DNA of 64,000 bases from Microcoleus sp. AS-A8 (GCA_039962225.1 JAMPKV010000002.1:1-64000); one strand, 5' to 3'. Positions 25,524-35,714 are shown, counted from the stretch's first letter. Notes: generated by a model not told the origin, from the letters alone. Numbers and translations: made by a program.

Positions 25524-27467
25524 CTATCTGCGGTTAGCGATTTGCCTCCAAGCTTGAACTACAGCCTGCAAAGGCTCAGGTAAACGGTCTTGACCCATAT
25601 CCGCGTAGCTGGTGGTACCCATTTGACTCGTGAGGGTAACTGTGATGAAGTCGGCGGCACCTCTGGGCGCGGGGTAAACCAGTCGGTTGAACTGCCCAAA
25701 ATTGTGTTGCTCTAGTAATTCCTGAAACCGCCGCAGTTCTTGGCGAGAAATTTGATACATTTCTGCCGGAGCATTAATTCTCGAATCCATCAAGCGCCGA
25801 ATCACTCGTCCATCATTCGTGAGGAGCGTTTCAGTTGTGCGACCGGTGAAACCGCCCCCTTCGATCGCACGAAACACCACACCCCGCCCCAGTGGCGCAG
25901 GGTACTCACTCTCAGACATGGGAACAGCTCCACTATTCCCTTGAACGGCTCCATTCTCCAACTTGATGACAGAACCTGATGCGTTGGTGCGATAGACAAA
26001 AGTTTGCCCCTCGTCTTCCACCAGTACTCGCCAACCGGGAACAATGGCCTGCGTGCAGAGTATCCCCCGTTCCGCCAAACCCAAACAGCCATCAGGCCAA
26101 TCTTGCGGTTCACCCTGGACAATACGCAAACCCCTGCCAACATTTGGCTGGCGAGAGGCGTTCTCTAAAACCGCCTGGGCAACAGCCTTGGGCAAATTGC
26201 CCTCAATCGGCAGTTGTCCAACGATGGCTTCTGAGCGGATGCGGGAACCAGAATCATCGGTACGATAAACTTGGGTTCTTTGTCTACCTTCTATGGTCAC
26301 CTGCCAACCCGGTGTCGGAGTGCCCATACATCGTTCTGTAGGGCGAGGAAGACCCAAACAGCTATCAGACCAAGTCTGCTGTTGGGCTTGTGTGATTCTC
26401 AGTTGGGAACTGGACACGCCCCAATCCTGGGAGGCAAACTGTAAAACGGCATCAGCAACGGCTCGTGGCACGTTGCCATTCCCGACGTTGCTCGCTTGTT
26501 CATTCAGCCGAATCCGGGAACCGTTCATCGTGGTGTGATAAACCAAGCGTTGTTGCCCAGCTTCTACCGTGACTTGCCATAGCGACGCTAGATCTCTTGT
26601 ACAAGCTTCACCAGAAGGGGAAGAAATACCTAGACAACTACTGCTTCCCTGAATCTGTTGGGACTGAACAATCCGCAGAGCAGAAGGGCGTAACCCAGTG
26701 TCTTGGGACGCGGCCTTTAAAACAGCATCAACAACGGATTGAGGCACATTCGCGTCACCGACACCTTCGGCTGATTGATTGAGCCTGAGTAGGGAACCCG
26801 TGGCGTCAGTATGATAGACCAAGCGTTGTTGCTGACCTTCAACAAGCACTCGCCAACCCGGTGTGAGAGCACTTTCACACAGTTCTACAGGGCTACCAAG
26901 ACCGAGACAGCGATCGCTCCAAGTCTGCTGCTGGGCCTCGATAATCCGGAGTTGGGAACGTGGCGTTCCTAATTGCCCCGCGGCTGTTCGTAAAACAGCA
27001 TTAGTGACTGAATTGGGCAACTGACTATTATTATTTCTGGGCTTATCTTGATTTTCTAGGCGTACCAAACGTCCAGTGCCATCAGTACGAATGACCCACG
27101 TTTGGGCACCGTCAGACATGACAACACGCCAACCGTTCTCGATAAATACTTCACCGCAAGCTTCATTGGGTTTTCTAAGACCTAAGCAGCTATCAGACCA
27201 ACTTTGTTGAGTGGCACTCACCACTTTAAGTTGACCGGGAGAAATTCTGTAGGTACGAGCGATTTCGCGGCGAACAGCATTGACGACTGAACGAGGTATT
27301 TCACGATTGCGTTGCTTTAAACCAGCAACACCTTGGGGGCTTTCGATCGACTTAGCGGCGGCGGGATTAACAACGGTTCCACCAGCACCCAAGGACAAAA
27401 TACTCGTTAAAATTAAAGCAGTGAAAATCTGTTGTGTTTGCCGATTTTTTGGAGAAAACAGTTTCAT
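25524..27467 (-). CDS. Secreted protein with five copies of a WSDxCLGL domain
   Basis: A signal peptide (FTALILTSILSLGAGGTVVN) is followed by five domains of about 85-90 residues. Each has SVVxAVLxxA, an LRI(V/I)xxQ strand, a Q(T/S)WSDxCLGL block, a second Cys (EACGE, ELCES, EACTR, ERCMG, ILCTQ) and GW(R/Q)VxVExGxQxxVYxTDxxGS. The two Cys per copy probably form a disulfide bridge. The C-terminal part (about 535-647) is different: RAIEGGGFTGRTTETLLTND, DGRVIRRLMD and a helical AVVQAWRQIANRR end. The domain is known to me from cyanobacterial envelope proteins but has no assigned function. It is probably periplasmic. Confidence 0.75.
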   Translation of the reverse strand: MKLFSPKNRQTQQIFTALILTSILSLGAGGTVVNPAAAKSIESPQGVAGLKQRNREIPRSVVNAVRREIARTYRISPGQLKVVSATQQSWSDSCLGLRKPNEACGEVFIENGWRVVMSDGAQTWVIRTDGTGRLVRLENQDKPRNNNSQLPNSVTNAVLRTAAGQLGTPRSQLRIIEAQQQTWSDRCLGLGSPVELCESALTPGWRVLVEGQQQRLVYHTDATGSLLRLNQSAEGVGDANVPQSVVDAVLKAASQDTGLRPSALRIVQSQQIQGSSSCLGISSPSGEACTRDLASLWQVTVEAGQQRLVYHTTMNGSRIRLNEQASNVGNGNVPRAVADAVLQFASQDWGVSSSQLRITQAQQQTWSDSCLGLPRPTERCMGTPTPGWQVTIEGRQRTQVYRTDDSGSRIRSEAIVGQLPIEGNLPKAVAQAVLENASRQPNVGRGLRIVQGEPQDWPDGCLGLAERGILCTQAIVPGWRVLVEDEGQTFVYRTNASGSVIKLENGAVQGNSGAVPMSESEYPAPLGRGVVFRAIEGGGFTGRTTETLLTNDGRVIRRLMDSRINAPAEMYQISRQELRRFQELLEQHNFGQFNRLVYPAPRGAADFITVTLTSQMGTTSYADMGQDRLPEPLQAVVQAWRQIANRR

Positions 27468-27727
27468 AATAGTAGCTACGACCTAATTGTTCGCGTTATG
27501 AATGTACACCACGCGAATGTATAGAGGGATTACAGATATCTGGGACGAATAGGCGGGGGTGAGAAGTTCCGCAATCAACACGACCTGATCAATCTCTGTA
27601 CTACTTAAACCTTAAGCGAAGTAGATAGAAAGCGACCTCACCTGTTCGATTCACCCAACTCGGTGATATTGCACAATCAATCTGTTTTGAGCTGATCAGG
27701 CAATAATATTGGATCTAACTTTGTGAA

Positions 27728-28645
27728 TCAAGAAAAACGTACATGCCAAATTTTGATCGTTTCATCCCAACTCCCACTGGCAAAAGCTTGTCCATCCGGA
27801 CTAAATGCCACAGACCAGACACCGCCTAGGTGTCCCGTAAGGGAGGAAAGTAGTTTTCCACTTGCTGGATGCCACAGTTTGATGGTTTTGTCCTGACTCC
27901 CACTCGCAAGGGTTTTTCCATTGGGACTGAAAACCACACAATTCACGGCACCGGAGTGTTCCGTCAAGGTGTGTAATAATTCTCCACTGCCAATCTCCCA
28001 GATTTTGATGGTGCCGTCAGCACTCGCACTGGCTAGGAGTTGACCCATGGGGTTAATCGTAATGGACAAAACGTCATCCGTATGTCCGGTCAAAATTCGA
28101 CTAGGCCCTTTACTATACAAAGGCCACAGCCTGATGTTTTGATCTTTACTGCCACTCGCGAGGAGCTGTCCATTTGGACTAAATGCCACAGTAAGCACCC
28201 AGTGTGCGTGTCCTGTTAAGGTGTGAAGCGGTTGGTCTGCGTTAGGATGCCACAACTTAATGGTTTTGTCATGAGAACCACTGGCAATGAGGCGTCCATC
28301 CGTACTAAAGGTAATGGCTCGCACCCAGCCAGAGTGTCCTGTAAGGTTCTTTAAGAGTTTCCCTGTTTGAAGATGCCAGAGTTTGATGGTTTGATCGTTA
28401 CTGGTACTGGCAACAATCTGTCCCTTAGGGCTGATGGCAAGCGATCGCACCCAGCTCGTATGGCCTGTAAGAGTGTGGAGAAGTATGCTTTTTTTGAAAT
28501 CCCAAACCTTAACCGTTTTATCCCCACTGCCACTGGCTAAAAATTGCCCATCAGGACTAATATCCACTGACCGCACCCAACTTCTATGGTGTGTTAGGGT
28601 TTGCACACATACCCAAGTAGGAGCTTGCGGTTGGGATGCAGACAT
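27728..28645 (-). CDS. WD40-repeat protein, one propeller
   Basis: Seven WD40 repeats fill the 305 residues, each of the form HTLTGHxxWVxSVAFSPxGQxLASGSxDxTIKLWxxxxG. Seven repeats make one complete beta-propeller. There is no kinase, caspase or membrane part, so this is a stand-alone scaffold. It is unlike the larger TIR-WD40 protein at 51957 in repeat divergence: here repeats differ clearly from each other. The HIP1-containing coding sequence matches neighbouring genes. Binding partners are unknown. Confidence 0.92.
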   Translation of the reverse strand: MSASQPQAPTWVCVQTLTHHRSWVRSVDISPDGQFLASGSGDKTVKVWDFKKSILLHTLTGHTSWVRSLAISPKGQIVASTSNDQTIKLWHLQTGKLLKNLTGHSGWVRAITFSTDGRLIASGSHDKTIKLWHPNADQPLHTLTGHAHWVLTVAFSPNGQLLASGSKDQNIRLWPLYSKGPSRILTGHTDDVLSITINPMGQLLASASADGTIKIWEIGSGELLHTLTEHSGAVNCVVFSPNGKTLASGSQDKTIKLWHPASGKLLSSLTGHLGGVWSVAFSPDGQAFASGSWDETIKIWHVRFS

Positions 28646-28844
28646 ATAGCTATTGTTAAGTTTTTGGGAATGCCTGTATTTTACCTCTTACGCTGAGTAT
28701 CTCCAGTCGATGGAACACCCTGTGTTTCATCAAGTCTAAGGATGAGTAAGGTATACTATCCGTTTGGGTTCAGGCACCCCCTGACTGATTTAATAAATTG
28801 CTATAGTTCACTCAAAGGAGCCATTCTCTCTGAGGCTAGGTACA

Positions 28845-29426
28845 ATGGCGGATTCGCAAGCAGCTTTAACGGAGGAAGAACTGATGAGAATGAGTTTAGA
28901 GAATCCAGAGCTGCGGTTTGAGCGCAAGCCGGACGGAACACTGGTAAGTATATCGTCAACTGGAGGAATTTCTGGCAATCGAGAAGCCAAAGCCGTCGCT
29001 TATCTGCTCAACTGGGTGGAAACTTACGATTTGGGTGAAGTTTTTGGCTCTGGCACTGGGTTTATATTGGGCTGTGATACGGTGCAAAGCTCCAAGCTAG
29101 TCACTTTGCTCATGCCTGATGCGGCTTTCGTGGCTAAAGGGCGCTTACCAGAGGGATGGGATCAGGGAGAAGATACATTTCTCAACCTGGCACCGGATTT
29201 TGTGATTGAGATTTGTTCCAAGATCGACGATTTGGAAGCGAGCAAAGCCAAGATGCAAGAGTCGGTTTCTTATGGCGTACAGTTGGGATGGTTGATTGAC
29301 CATCAGAATGAGCAAGCCTTGGTTTATCGTGCGGATGGTCACATTACGCAGTATCCAGCCACAGCCATATTGAGCGGTGAAGATGTTGTGCCTGGGTTCA
29401 AGTTGGCACTCAAGTATTTGCTTTAA
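28845..29426 (+). CDS. Uma2-family endonuclease-like protein (DUF820)
   Basis: The 193-residue protein follows the Uma2/DUF820 plan, a PD-(D/E)XK nuclease-like fold very abundant in cyanobacteria. Visible landmarks are LEN(P)ELRFERKPDGTLVSIS, FGSGTGFILG, the MPDAAFVAK strand with its Asp, APDFVIEICSK with Asp and Glu, and SYGVQLGWLIDHQNEQALVY. Whether members cut DNA is not known, and the family expands in many copies per genome. The ATG at 28845 gives the usual family length. Confidence 0.85.
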   Translation: MADSQAALTEEELMRMSLENPELRFERKPDGTLVSISSTGGISGNREAKAVAYLLNWVETYDLGEVFGSGTGFILGCDTVQSSKLVTLLMPDAAFVAKGRLPEGWDQGEDTFLNLAPDFVIEICSKIDDLEASKAKMQESVSYGVQLGWLIDHQNEQALVYRADGHITQYPATAILSGEDVVPGFKLALKYLL

Positions 29427-29558
29427 TCAGCAATTGAAGCATCAGCTTTCAGGCGGCACAGAAATGACAGTGTGCTTTGGGAAGCGGGAACGGTTGCTCA
29501 TCAGACTGGCGCACCAGCGTCAAGACTTAGGCATTTTCTGCCTTAATACACCATCTTC

Positions 29559-29586
29559 GTAGGGGCAAGACATGCCTCGCCCCTAC
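29559..29586. repeat. Intergenic palindromic repeat
   Basis: GTAGGGGC (29559-29566) pairs with GCCCCTAC (29579-29586); the loop keeps part of the GAGGCATGCCTC core that is usual in this cyanobacterial repeat. It lies between two converging genes. Confidence 0.65.
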
Positions 29587-29649
29587 CTGTAGCTCTCCCT
29601 GTCCGTGAGAACAGCAAACCAAAGCCATCTCCCATCTAAAAGCTAAACT

Positions 29650-31239
29650 TTACAAGGGGCGATAGACTCGATAGTTGATTTCAGGGAAGATGTTGTCGAT
29701 TTCCTCGACTTTTTCCAGCCAACCACTGTCAATTTTGCCAATCTTGATATCGTCGTAGAGCTTATTGAAGCGCATTAAGTGCGATCGCGTCCTGCGTACC
29801 GCATAAGGTACCATCGTCCCAGTACGCATAATAAACGCCCAGTCGGAAGATTGTGCGAGCAGGACTTCTCGTGCGGCTTGGTTAAGAGCCTTCCACACCA
29901 ACTCATCTTCGGGTTCCCGATAAGCGAGTTCAATCATCCGTTCTGCGGCTTTGTGCAGGTGAGGATAAATCCAGGCGTTTGTCTCATTTAACCAGTACTC
30001 GTGGAACCCCTTGTAGCCCCAACTAGACTGAGAAGGCTTACACACTTGTTGAGTCGGATGTGCCTGTAAATAATCCGCCAAGTGGGTCATGGCGTAGGTA
30101 CCTTGGTCATACCAAGACTTGCGGAACAAGTAATCGATGAACCAAGGGCCTTCGTACCACCAGTGACCAAATAGTTCTGCATCATAGGGAGAAACGATAA
30201 TCGGTGGTCGGTGCATAATACCAGCCAGATGCCTCGTCTGTTGCTCCCGGTTGAACATGAAGTTATCCGCATGTTCCGCCGCCTTTTCCCGCGCCCAATA
30301 GGGGTCATACAGAGCCTTATCCCCTAGCCCCAAACCACGACCTGTAATCTTGTGATACTTAATACCTGTATTCTTCCGCTGCCCATTGGGCATGATGTAA
30401 GGCTTAATGTATTCGTATTCCGCTTCCCAGCCTAAATCTTTGTAAAATTCCCGATATTCAGCGGCTCCAGGATACCCAACTTCCGATGACCAAACCTGCT
30501 GAGAGGACTCATGATCCCGACCAAATGCCGCCACCCCTGTTTCTGTAAAGATTGGGGCATAGGTGCCAAAACGCGGACGGGGACGAGCATACAACAGTCC
30601 ATGTCCATCGGTGAGGAAGTAGCGCAATCCAGCATCCGCCAGCATCCGCTCGACGCCTTCATAGTAAGCACATTCCGGTAACCAAATCCCTTTGGGGGGA
30701 CGCCCAAAGTTTTGCTCGTAATGTTCGCAAGCGACCTGAATTTGCGCCCAAACTGCCTGGGGATACATCTTCATTAGCGGAAAATAGCCATGGGTGGCAC
30801 CGCAAGTGATGATTTCCAGGTTGTTGCTATCTAAGAACTGCTTGAACGCCGTTACCAAGTCGCCTTTATAGTTCTCCCAGGTTTGGCGAATTTGGTTAAA
30901 CTCTGTGGCGTAATGTTCAGCTAGATAACGGATATGACCGTTACGCTGGTTGTGTTCGATCTCCTTTTCCGCGAGTTCTTCCAGTAGGGATAAGTGTTCG
31001 TCATACCGCTCCTGTAACAATGGGTCACGTAGCATTGACACCAAAGGGGGTGTCATGCTCATAGTCATTTTGAAATCAACGCCATCTCGCTTTAAGCCTT
31101 CAAAAACATGCAGGAGAGGAATGTATGTTTCAGTAATAGCTTCAAATAACCACTCTTCTTCGAGAACATAATCACTTTCCGGATGGCGGACAAAGGGCAG
31201 ATGGGCGTGAAGGACAAGAGCGACGTAACCTGTAACCAT
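29650..31239 (-). CDS. GH57 1,4-alpha-glucan branching enzyme
   Basis: The 529-residue protein opens with YVALVLHAHLPFVRHPESDY, the start motif of GH57 enzymes. The nucleophile is the Glu in GIWLPECAYYEGVERML (near residue 190) and the acid is the Asp in VSPYDAELFGHWWYEGP (near 355); the last block, with its His and Trp, is typical of GH57 branching enzymes such as those of Thermus and Thermococcus. A C-terminal domain of about 100 residues (HKAAERMIELAYREP and on) follows. It probably makes alpha-1,6 branches in glycogen. Glucokinase (40969) is not close enough to form an operon. Not obviously an amylase. Confidence 0.88.
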   Translation of the reverse strand: MVTGYVALVLHAHLPFVRHPESDYVLEEEWLFEAITETYIPLLHVFEGLKRDGVDFKMTMSMTPPLVSMLRDPLLQERYDEHLSLLEELAEKEIEHNQRNGHIRYLAEHYATEFNQIRQTWENYKGDLVTAFKQFLDSNNLEIITCGATHGYFPLMKMYPQAVWAQIQVACEHYEQNFGRPPKGIWLPECAYYEGVERMLADAGLRYFLTDGHGLLYARPRPRFGTYAPIFTETGVAAFGRDHESSQQVWSSEVGYPGAAEYREFYKDLGWEAEYEYIKPYIMPNGQRKNTGIKYHKITGRGLGLGDKALYDPYWAREKAAEHADNFMFNREQQTRHLAGIMHRPPIIVSPYDAELFGHWWYEGPWFIDYLFRKSWYDQGTYAMTHLADYLQAHPTQQVCKPSQSSWGYKGFHEYWLNETNAWIYPHLHKAAERMIELAYREPEDELVWKALNQAAREVLLAQSSDWAFIMRTGTMVPYAVRRTRSHLMRFNKLYDDIKIGKIDSGWLEKVEEIDNIFPEINYRVYRPL

Positions 31240-31535
31240 AGTGAATTAGGAGACGTGTGTCGATGAATAACGAAAACTGACCCAATCGGAGGAAGATTTT
31301 ACAGTCTGTTAAGATTTTAGGACGAAAGGGCTGGAGAGAACGTAACACAGAATCGGGTTATGTATAGGCAGTTTTCACTTGGTATCAAATCTAACCCCAA
31401 TTAGCGTAAGTAGTGCCGAAAATCTAAAATAGATATTAAATTGTAAGGAAGCTCAAACCTCCAGGAAACCTACAGTCACTCTTAATCTGTTGTCAAAGTA
31501 TTACTTGTTTCTCCCACGTGCTAACACCCAATTGC

Positions 31536-32729
31536 ATGCAGGCAGCTCTTGAAAAGTACGTCGATTCGGAACAACCATTACAGTTGCTGCTGTTTGTGGA
31601 TCACCGGATCAGTTCTCGAAAACATATCCAACGAATCCAGAGTTATCTCAAAACCTTGAGGGCAGATTATCCTTTTGAACTCAAGGTTGTAGATGTTGGA
31701 GAACAGCCTTATTTGGCTGAACACTATAAGCTTGTGGCAACCCCAGCGCTGATTAAGGTTCATCCCAAACCCAGACAAACCCTTGCGGGTAGTAATTTAG
31801 TCGCTCAACTCAAGAACTGGTGGCCCCGTTGGCAGCGCTCTGTGGAGGAACATCAATCAACGATTGCCCAAGCGGTTCCCCTACAATCATCTCTTAGCTC
31901 ATCGAACGCCTTACAGAGAGTGCCAGCAGCAGCCAGTTCCATTACGTCTTCGATCGAGCTAATTAGACTCTCTGACGAAATCTTCCGCCTTAAACAAGAA
32001 AAAGAAGAACTCCTAGAACAGCTACGTTTCAAAGAGCATGTGATATCCATGTTGGCACATGACCTGCGGAGTCCTTTGACGGCAGCCTCCATTGCCCTGG
32101 AAACCCTGGAATTAGAGCATAAACCCAAAGAGGGTTATACCTCTGAGTTGACACCTGCCCTAAAAGCGCGTCTGCTTAAGCAAGCTAGGAGTCAATTTCG
32201 CAGTATGGAGCGGATGATTACGGATCTTTTGCAATCGGCCAGGGGAAACACCTCTGAATTCAATCTCCGGCCTAAAAAATTGCACATGGGAAAACTGTGT
32301 GAGGATGTTCTGGCTCAGATGAAAGAGCAGTTTCAGCTTAAGTCTCAACAGGTGGAAACCGACATCCCACAAGACTTGCCCTGTGTCTATGCAGATGAAG
32401 AGTTGGTACGACAGGTACTGGTTAACTTGCTGGATAATGCTAACAAGTACACTCCTGTAGACGGCAAAATACACGTTTCAATCTTGCATCGAACCACTCA
32501 AAAAATTCAGGTGAGTGTTTGCGATAATGGCCCTGGTATCCCGGAAGAAAATCGCGATCGCATTTTTGAAGGCCACTTTCGCCTCAAACGAGACGAAGCC
32601 AAAGAGGGCTATGGCTTGGGTTTATCTCTCTGCCAAAAAGTGATTCGTGCCCATTACGGTCGGATTTGGGTCGAATGCGCTCCCAAAGGTGGGGGCTGCT
32701 TTCACTTCACGTTACCGATTTATTTATAG
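31536..32729 (+). CDS. sasA: Circadian clock output histidine kinase SasA
   Basis: SasA binds the KaiC clock protein and passes phosphate to RpaA, which sets circadian gene expression. The N-terminal 100 residues are the KaiB-like thioredoxin fold ([30 protein letters not shown] and [14 protein letters not shown]). A coiled linker leads to the kinase core: [20 protein letters not shown] with the phospho-His, [20 protein letters not shown] and [10 protein letters not shown]. The length of about 397 is usual. The ATG at 31536 is my choice; a GTG at 31518 is an alternative. kaiABC and rpaA are not in the window. A decayed tnpB element sits 11 bases after the stop. Confidence 0.93.
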   Translation: MQAALEKYVDSEQPLQLLLFVDHRISSRKHIQRIQSYLKTLRADYPFELKVVDVGEQPYLAEHYKLVATPALIKVHPKPRQTLAGSNLVAQLKNWWPRWQRSVEEHQSTIAQAVPLQSSLSSSNALQRVPAAASSITSSIELIRLSDEIFRLKQEKEELLEQLRFKEHVISMLAHDLRSPLTAASIALETLELEHKPKEGYTSELTPALKARLLKQARSQFRSMERMITDLLQSARGNTSEFNLRPKKLHMGKLCEDVLAQMKEQFQLKSQQVETDIPQDLPCVYADEELVRQVLVNLLDNANKYTPVDGKIHVSILHRTTQKIQVSVCDNGPGIPEENRDRIFEGHFRLKRDEAKEGYGLGLSLCQKVIRAHYGRIWVECAPKGGGCFHFTLPIYL

Positions 32730-32739
32730 ATAGTTTCTG

Positions 32740-33312
32740 TTGACACTCTCCGCCCTAAAAGTGCGGAGATTCTTTGTTCATAGACCCAACTTGCTTGTGC
32801 AGGATTGCTCCAATCAAAGTAGAGGTCGAATCTCCCAAAGCGTTCGGGTCTTGAACCCAAGTTCCTACATGCCCTGTGGTACTCAAGGCTGATTTCAGAA
32901 TATTAATCGCAGCATTCTAGTCTCTGTCTAAGACGAACCCACACTTGCAGACATGGCTTCTCATAGACAGAGATTTTTTGACTATAGCGCCACAGCTAGA
33001 GCATTCCTGGGATGTATAGACCGGGTTAACTGCAACAGTATGACCGTTGCTATCTGTATAAAACTTTTTGAGTCCTATATCTAAGCCAACAAGTTTACCT
33101 GTCGGTTGAATGTCTATTTTTTCTCCCTCAACTTTAATGAGGAATTGAACATAGTAGCCATCTGCCCGACGCACTAACCTAACCCGTTTTATCTGGTCTA
33201 ACTGGTAGAAATTTAAGTCCCACGTTCCTTTGAGCTTGAGCTTACCTATGCTTTTTTTATCAACGAAGTTGATTGAGCGTCTATCGGCAGAAAGCTTCCA
33301 TCCACAACTATC
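32740..33312 (-). pseudogene. Decayed tnpB with its right-end hairpin
   Basis: Reading on the minus strand, the TnpB sequence begins at GWKLSADRRSINFVDKK, passes LKGTWDLNFYQLDQIKRVRL and VGLDIGLKKF, then jumps to the zinc ribbon CSSCGAIVKKSLSMRSHVCKCG, so the region with the Glu and second Asp of the RuvC site is deleted. A TAG at 32917-32919 interrupts the usual DRDWNAAIN motif (here DRD-stop-NAAINILKSALS). The C-terminal end and the hairpin TCTCCGC/GCGGAGA (32747-32753, 32763-32769) with TTGACAC remain; this is where such elements encode the guide RNA end. The 5' part of the gene and any tnpA are missing. Confidence 0.85.
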
Positions 33313-33745
33313 CTACCAGAAAGAAAAGCCGTCCTGGAAGGACAGCGGAGCAATAGTTACGCAGCTTGTATCCCATTATTTTCGGTCAAAAGTCAAAAAT
33401 CAACAATGGAAATCTAGTCCCTGCAAGACTCTTCAGAAAGGGAAAGTAGAAAAGAAAAGGGAAAAAAATAAAACTTTTCTTGTTTTGCCTTTTCACTGTT
33501 TCCTTTGGTTATGAATCTGGGTCGTCTGTGTTCGATTGTTGCATTGAGTTTCGTCAATTAAGTTTTTACCTCGCCAAAGTGTTGATGCCGAGAAAGTCAG
33601 AAAGTCGAACCATGAATAATTTTCATATATAACGAAATGTTACAAAGATCTGATTTTTCTCCTGCCAAAGGTGAGGTTAAAAAAGTGTCATTGTTTCGGA
33701 AATAGAAGCAAAAAGTTACCATCTTGCCCAAGGAAAGTTTAACTA
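33313..33745. other. Intergenic region upstream of the dioxygenase gene
   Basis: I see no gene here. The left part is unexplained sequence beside the tnpB remnant, and the right part (33600-33745) is AT-rich and probably contains the promoter of the heme dioxygenase gene. Confidence 0.4.
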
Positions 33746-35536
33746 ATGTTTAAATTTCTCTCATCTCTAGGAAAGAATAAACCTTGGCATCGGTTGCCGA
33801 CTCCCTTAGCGCTCTTAAAACTAATCGGATTCCGCGATGAACTGCGGCAACACAACCTCCAGGATACGTCGCAATTACCAACGAAAGAAGGGCTGCCTAA
33901 ACCTGTACCTAGCCCAGATAATCGCCATCTGGTTGCCCGCACAATAGATGGAAGCTTTAATGACCTCGACCATCCAGAAATGGGTATGGTTGGTACTCGC
34001 TTCGGGCGCAACGTACCACTCAAAGAGACCTACCCGGATCAAAACAATTTACTCAAACCTAATCCCCGCTCGATTAGTCGGGCGTTGATGACGCGAGATG
34101 AATTTAAACCCGCCGAAACCTTGAACCTGCTGGCTGCGGCCTGGATTCAGTTCCAGAACCATGAATGGTTCTTTCATGGCGACGGTCAGCCGAATAATAA
34201 AATTGAAATTCCTTTAGAAAAAGACGACCCTTGGCCTGCGGAGCATCGACCGTTAGCGATCAATAAAACCTTAGAAGATCCGACCCGCCCAGAAGGAGAT
34301 CAATCAGGCCCCCCGACTTTTTTGAGTCACTCGACTCACTGGTGGGACGCTTCACAAATCTATGGTCATACCCAGGAAACCATTGATAAGCTGCGATCGC
34401 ATGTCGATGGCAAGTTAATGATCGGCGACGATGGTCTTTTACCCTGCGATCCAGAAACTGGCATTGATATGACAGGCTTCAACGACAACTGGTGGTTGGG
34501 GTTGGCATTATTGCATACTCTGTTTGTCAAAGAACATAACATCCTGTGCGATCGCCTTAAGCAGGAATATCCGGATTGGAAAGACGACGATTTGTTTGAC
34601 CACGCACGCCTGATTAATGCGGCGTTGATGGCTAAAATTCATACAGTCGAATGGACTCCCGGCATTCTCGGACATCCCGCCTTGCAAATTGCCATGAACG
34701 CCAACTGGTGGGGAATGTTAGGTCAGCATGTCAAACAAATCTGGGGACGGGTTAGCGACAGCGAGGCGATTAGCGGCATTATGGGGTCACCGACCGATCA
34801 CCATACCGCGCCCTATTACCTCACAGAAGAATTCGTATCTGTATATCGAATGCATCCTCTGATTCCGGATGATTTGGCTGTTTATTCAATCGAAAATGAC
34901 CAATTGCGTCTGGAGAAAAATTTCTTTGAAGTCTCTGGGAAACGCACGCGGGCGTTGGTGGAAGAGGTAGGAATGCAGGATTTGTTCTACTCCTTTGGAA
35001 TTGCCCATCCTGGAGCCATTACATTGCACAATTACCCTCGCTTTTTGCAGCATTTGGTAAGGGATAACGGTGAAGTTTTCGATCTAGCGGCCGTCGATAT
35101 TATCCGTGATCGCGAACGTGGTGTTCCCCGCTACAACCGTTTTCGCGAACTCATCGGTCGCGGCAAGGTTAAATCTTTTGAAGAGATTACCAGTAACCCA
35201 GTCTGGGTAAAGGAACTGCGCGAAGTATATAACAATGACCTGGAAAGTGTGGATTTGATGGTTGGCATGTTCGCTGAAGACCTGCCAGAGGGCTTTGGGT
35301 TTAGCGATACAGCCTTTCGCGTATTCATCCTTATGGCTTCTCGACGGCTAAAGAGCGATCGCTTCTTTACCAAAGATTATAGAGCTGAAATTTACACCCA
35401 ATTCGGTCTGGATTGGATTGACAACAACAATTTGTTGACAGTTCTGCGCCGCCACTACCCAACACTAAATCCCGCTTTAGTCGGCGTCCAAAACGGTTTT
35501 GCTCCCTGGCGTCGTGTGGGCGTAATAGGTCATTAA
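33746..35536 (+). CDS. Cyclooxygenase-like heme fatty acid dioxygenase, probable linoleate 10S-dioxygenase
   Basis: A 596-residue heme dioxygenase of the animal peroxidase/cyclooxygenase superfamily. Distal His is in FQNHEWFFHGDG (near 140); the pair of catalytic Tyr and proximal His is in SVYRMHPLIPDDL (near 370), matching COX and plant alpha-dioxygenase motifs. HSTHWWDASQIYGHTQ and FVKEHNILCDRL are further conserved blocks. In Nostoc punctiforme a homologue next to a catalase-related gene oxidises linoleate to the 10S-hydroperoxide. The same gene order is found here, so I assign the same role. The coding sequence is complete and no signal peptide is seen. Confidence 0.85.
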   Translation: MFKFLSSLGKNKPWHRLPTPLALLKLIGFRDELRQHNLQDTSQLPTKEGLPKPVPSPDNRHLVARTIDGSFNDLDHPEMGMVGTRFGRNVPLKETYPDQNNLLKPNPRSISRALMTRDEFKPAETLNLLAAAWIQFQNHEWFFHGDGQPNNKIEIPLEKDDPWPAEHRPLAINKTLEDPTRPEGDQSGPPTFLSHSTHWWDASQIYGHTQETIDKLRSHVDGKLMIGDDGLLPCDPETGIDMTGFNDNWWLGLALLHTLFVKEHNILCDRLKQEYPDWKDDDLFDHARLINAALMAKIHTVEWTPGILGHPALQIAMNANWWGMLGQHVKQIWGRVSDSEAISGIMGSPTDHHTAPYYLTEEFVSVYRMHPLIPDDLAVYSIENDQLRLEKNFFEVSGKRTRALVEEVGMQDLFYSFGIAHPGAITLHNYPRFLQHLVRDNGEVFDLAAVDIIRDRERGVPRYNRFRELIGRGKVKSFEEITSNPVWVKELREVYNNDLESVDLMVGMFAEDLPEGFGFSDTAFRVFILMASRRLKSDRFFTKDYRAEIYTQFGLDWIDNNNLLTVLRRHYPTLNPALVGVQNGFAPWRRVGVIGH

Positions 35537-35551
35537 TTGCTTTACTCAATA

Positions 35552-35581
35552 GGGTAGGGGGCATAGCCGTGCCCCCTACCC
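35552..35581. repeat. Palindromic repeat between oxylipin genes
   Basis: GGGTAGGGGGCA (35552-35563) pairs perfectly with TGCCCCCTACCC (35570-35581). It sits in the 178-base gap between the dioxygenase gene and its partner and could reduce read-through. Confidence 0.7.
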
Positions 35582-35714
35582 CTACAGTTATTGATTAAGA
35601 ATTCATCAACTAGAGCCAGTCTCAATAAACCGTAAAAATCTCTCTTCTCTTTCCCGGTGTTCTCTGTACCGCTGTGTAGTTTGTTACTGTTCATCTATTC
35701 CATAGAACGGCTAT

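Noticed and set aside
29650-31239. GH57 alpha-amylase or 4-alpha-glucanotransferase
   Set aside because: The SPYDAELFGHWWYEGP block and the C-terminal domain fit branching enzymes better.
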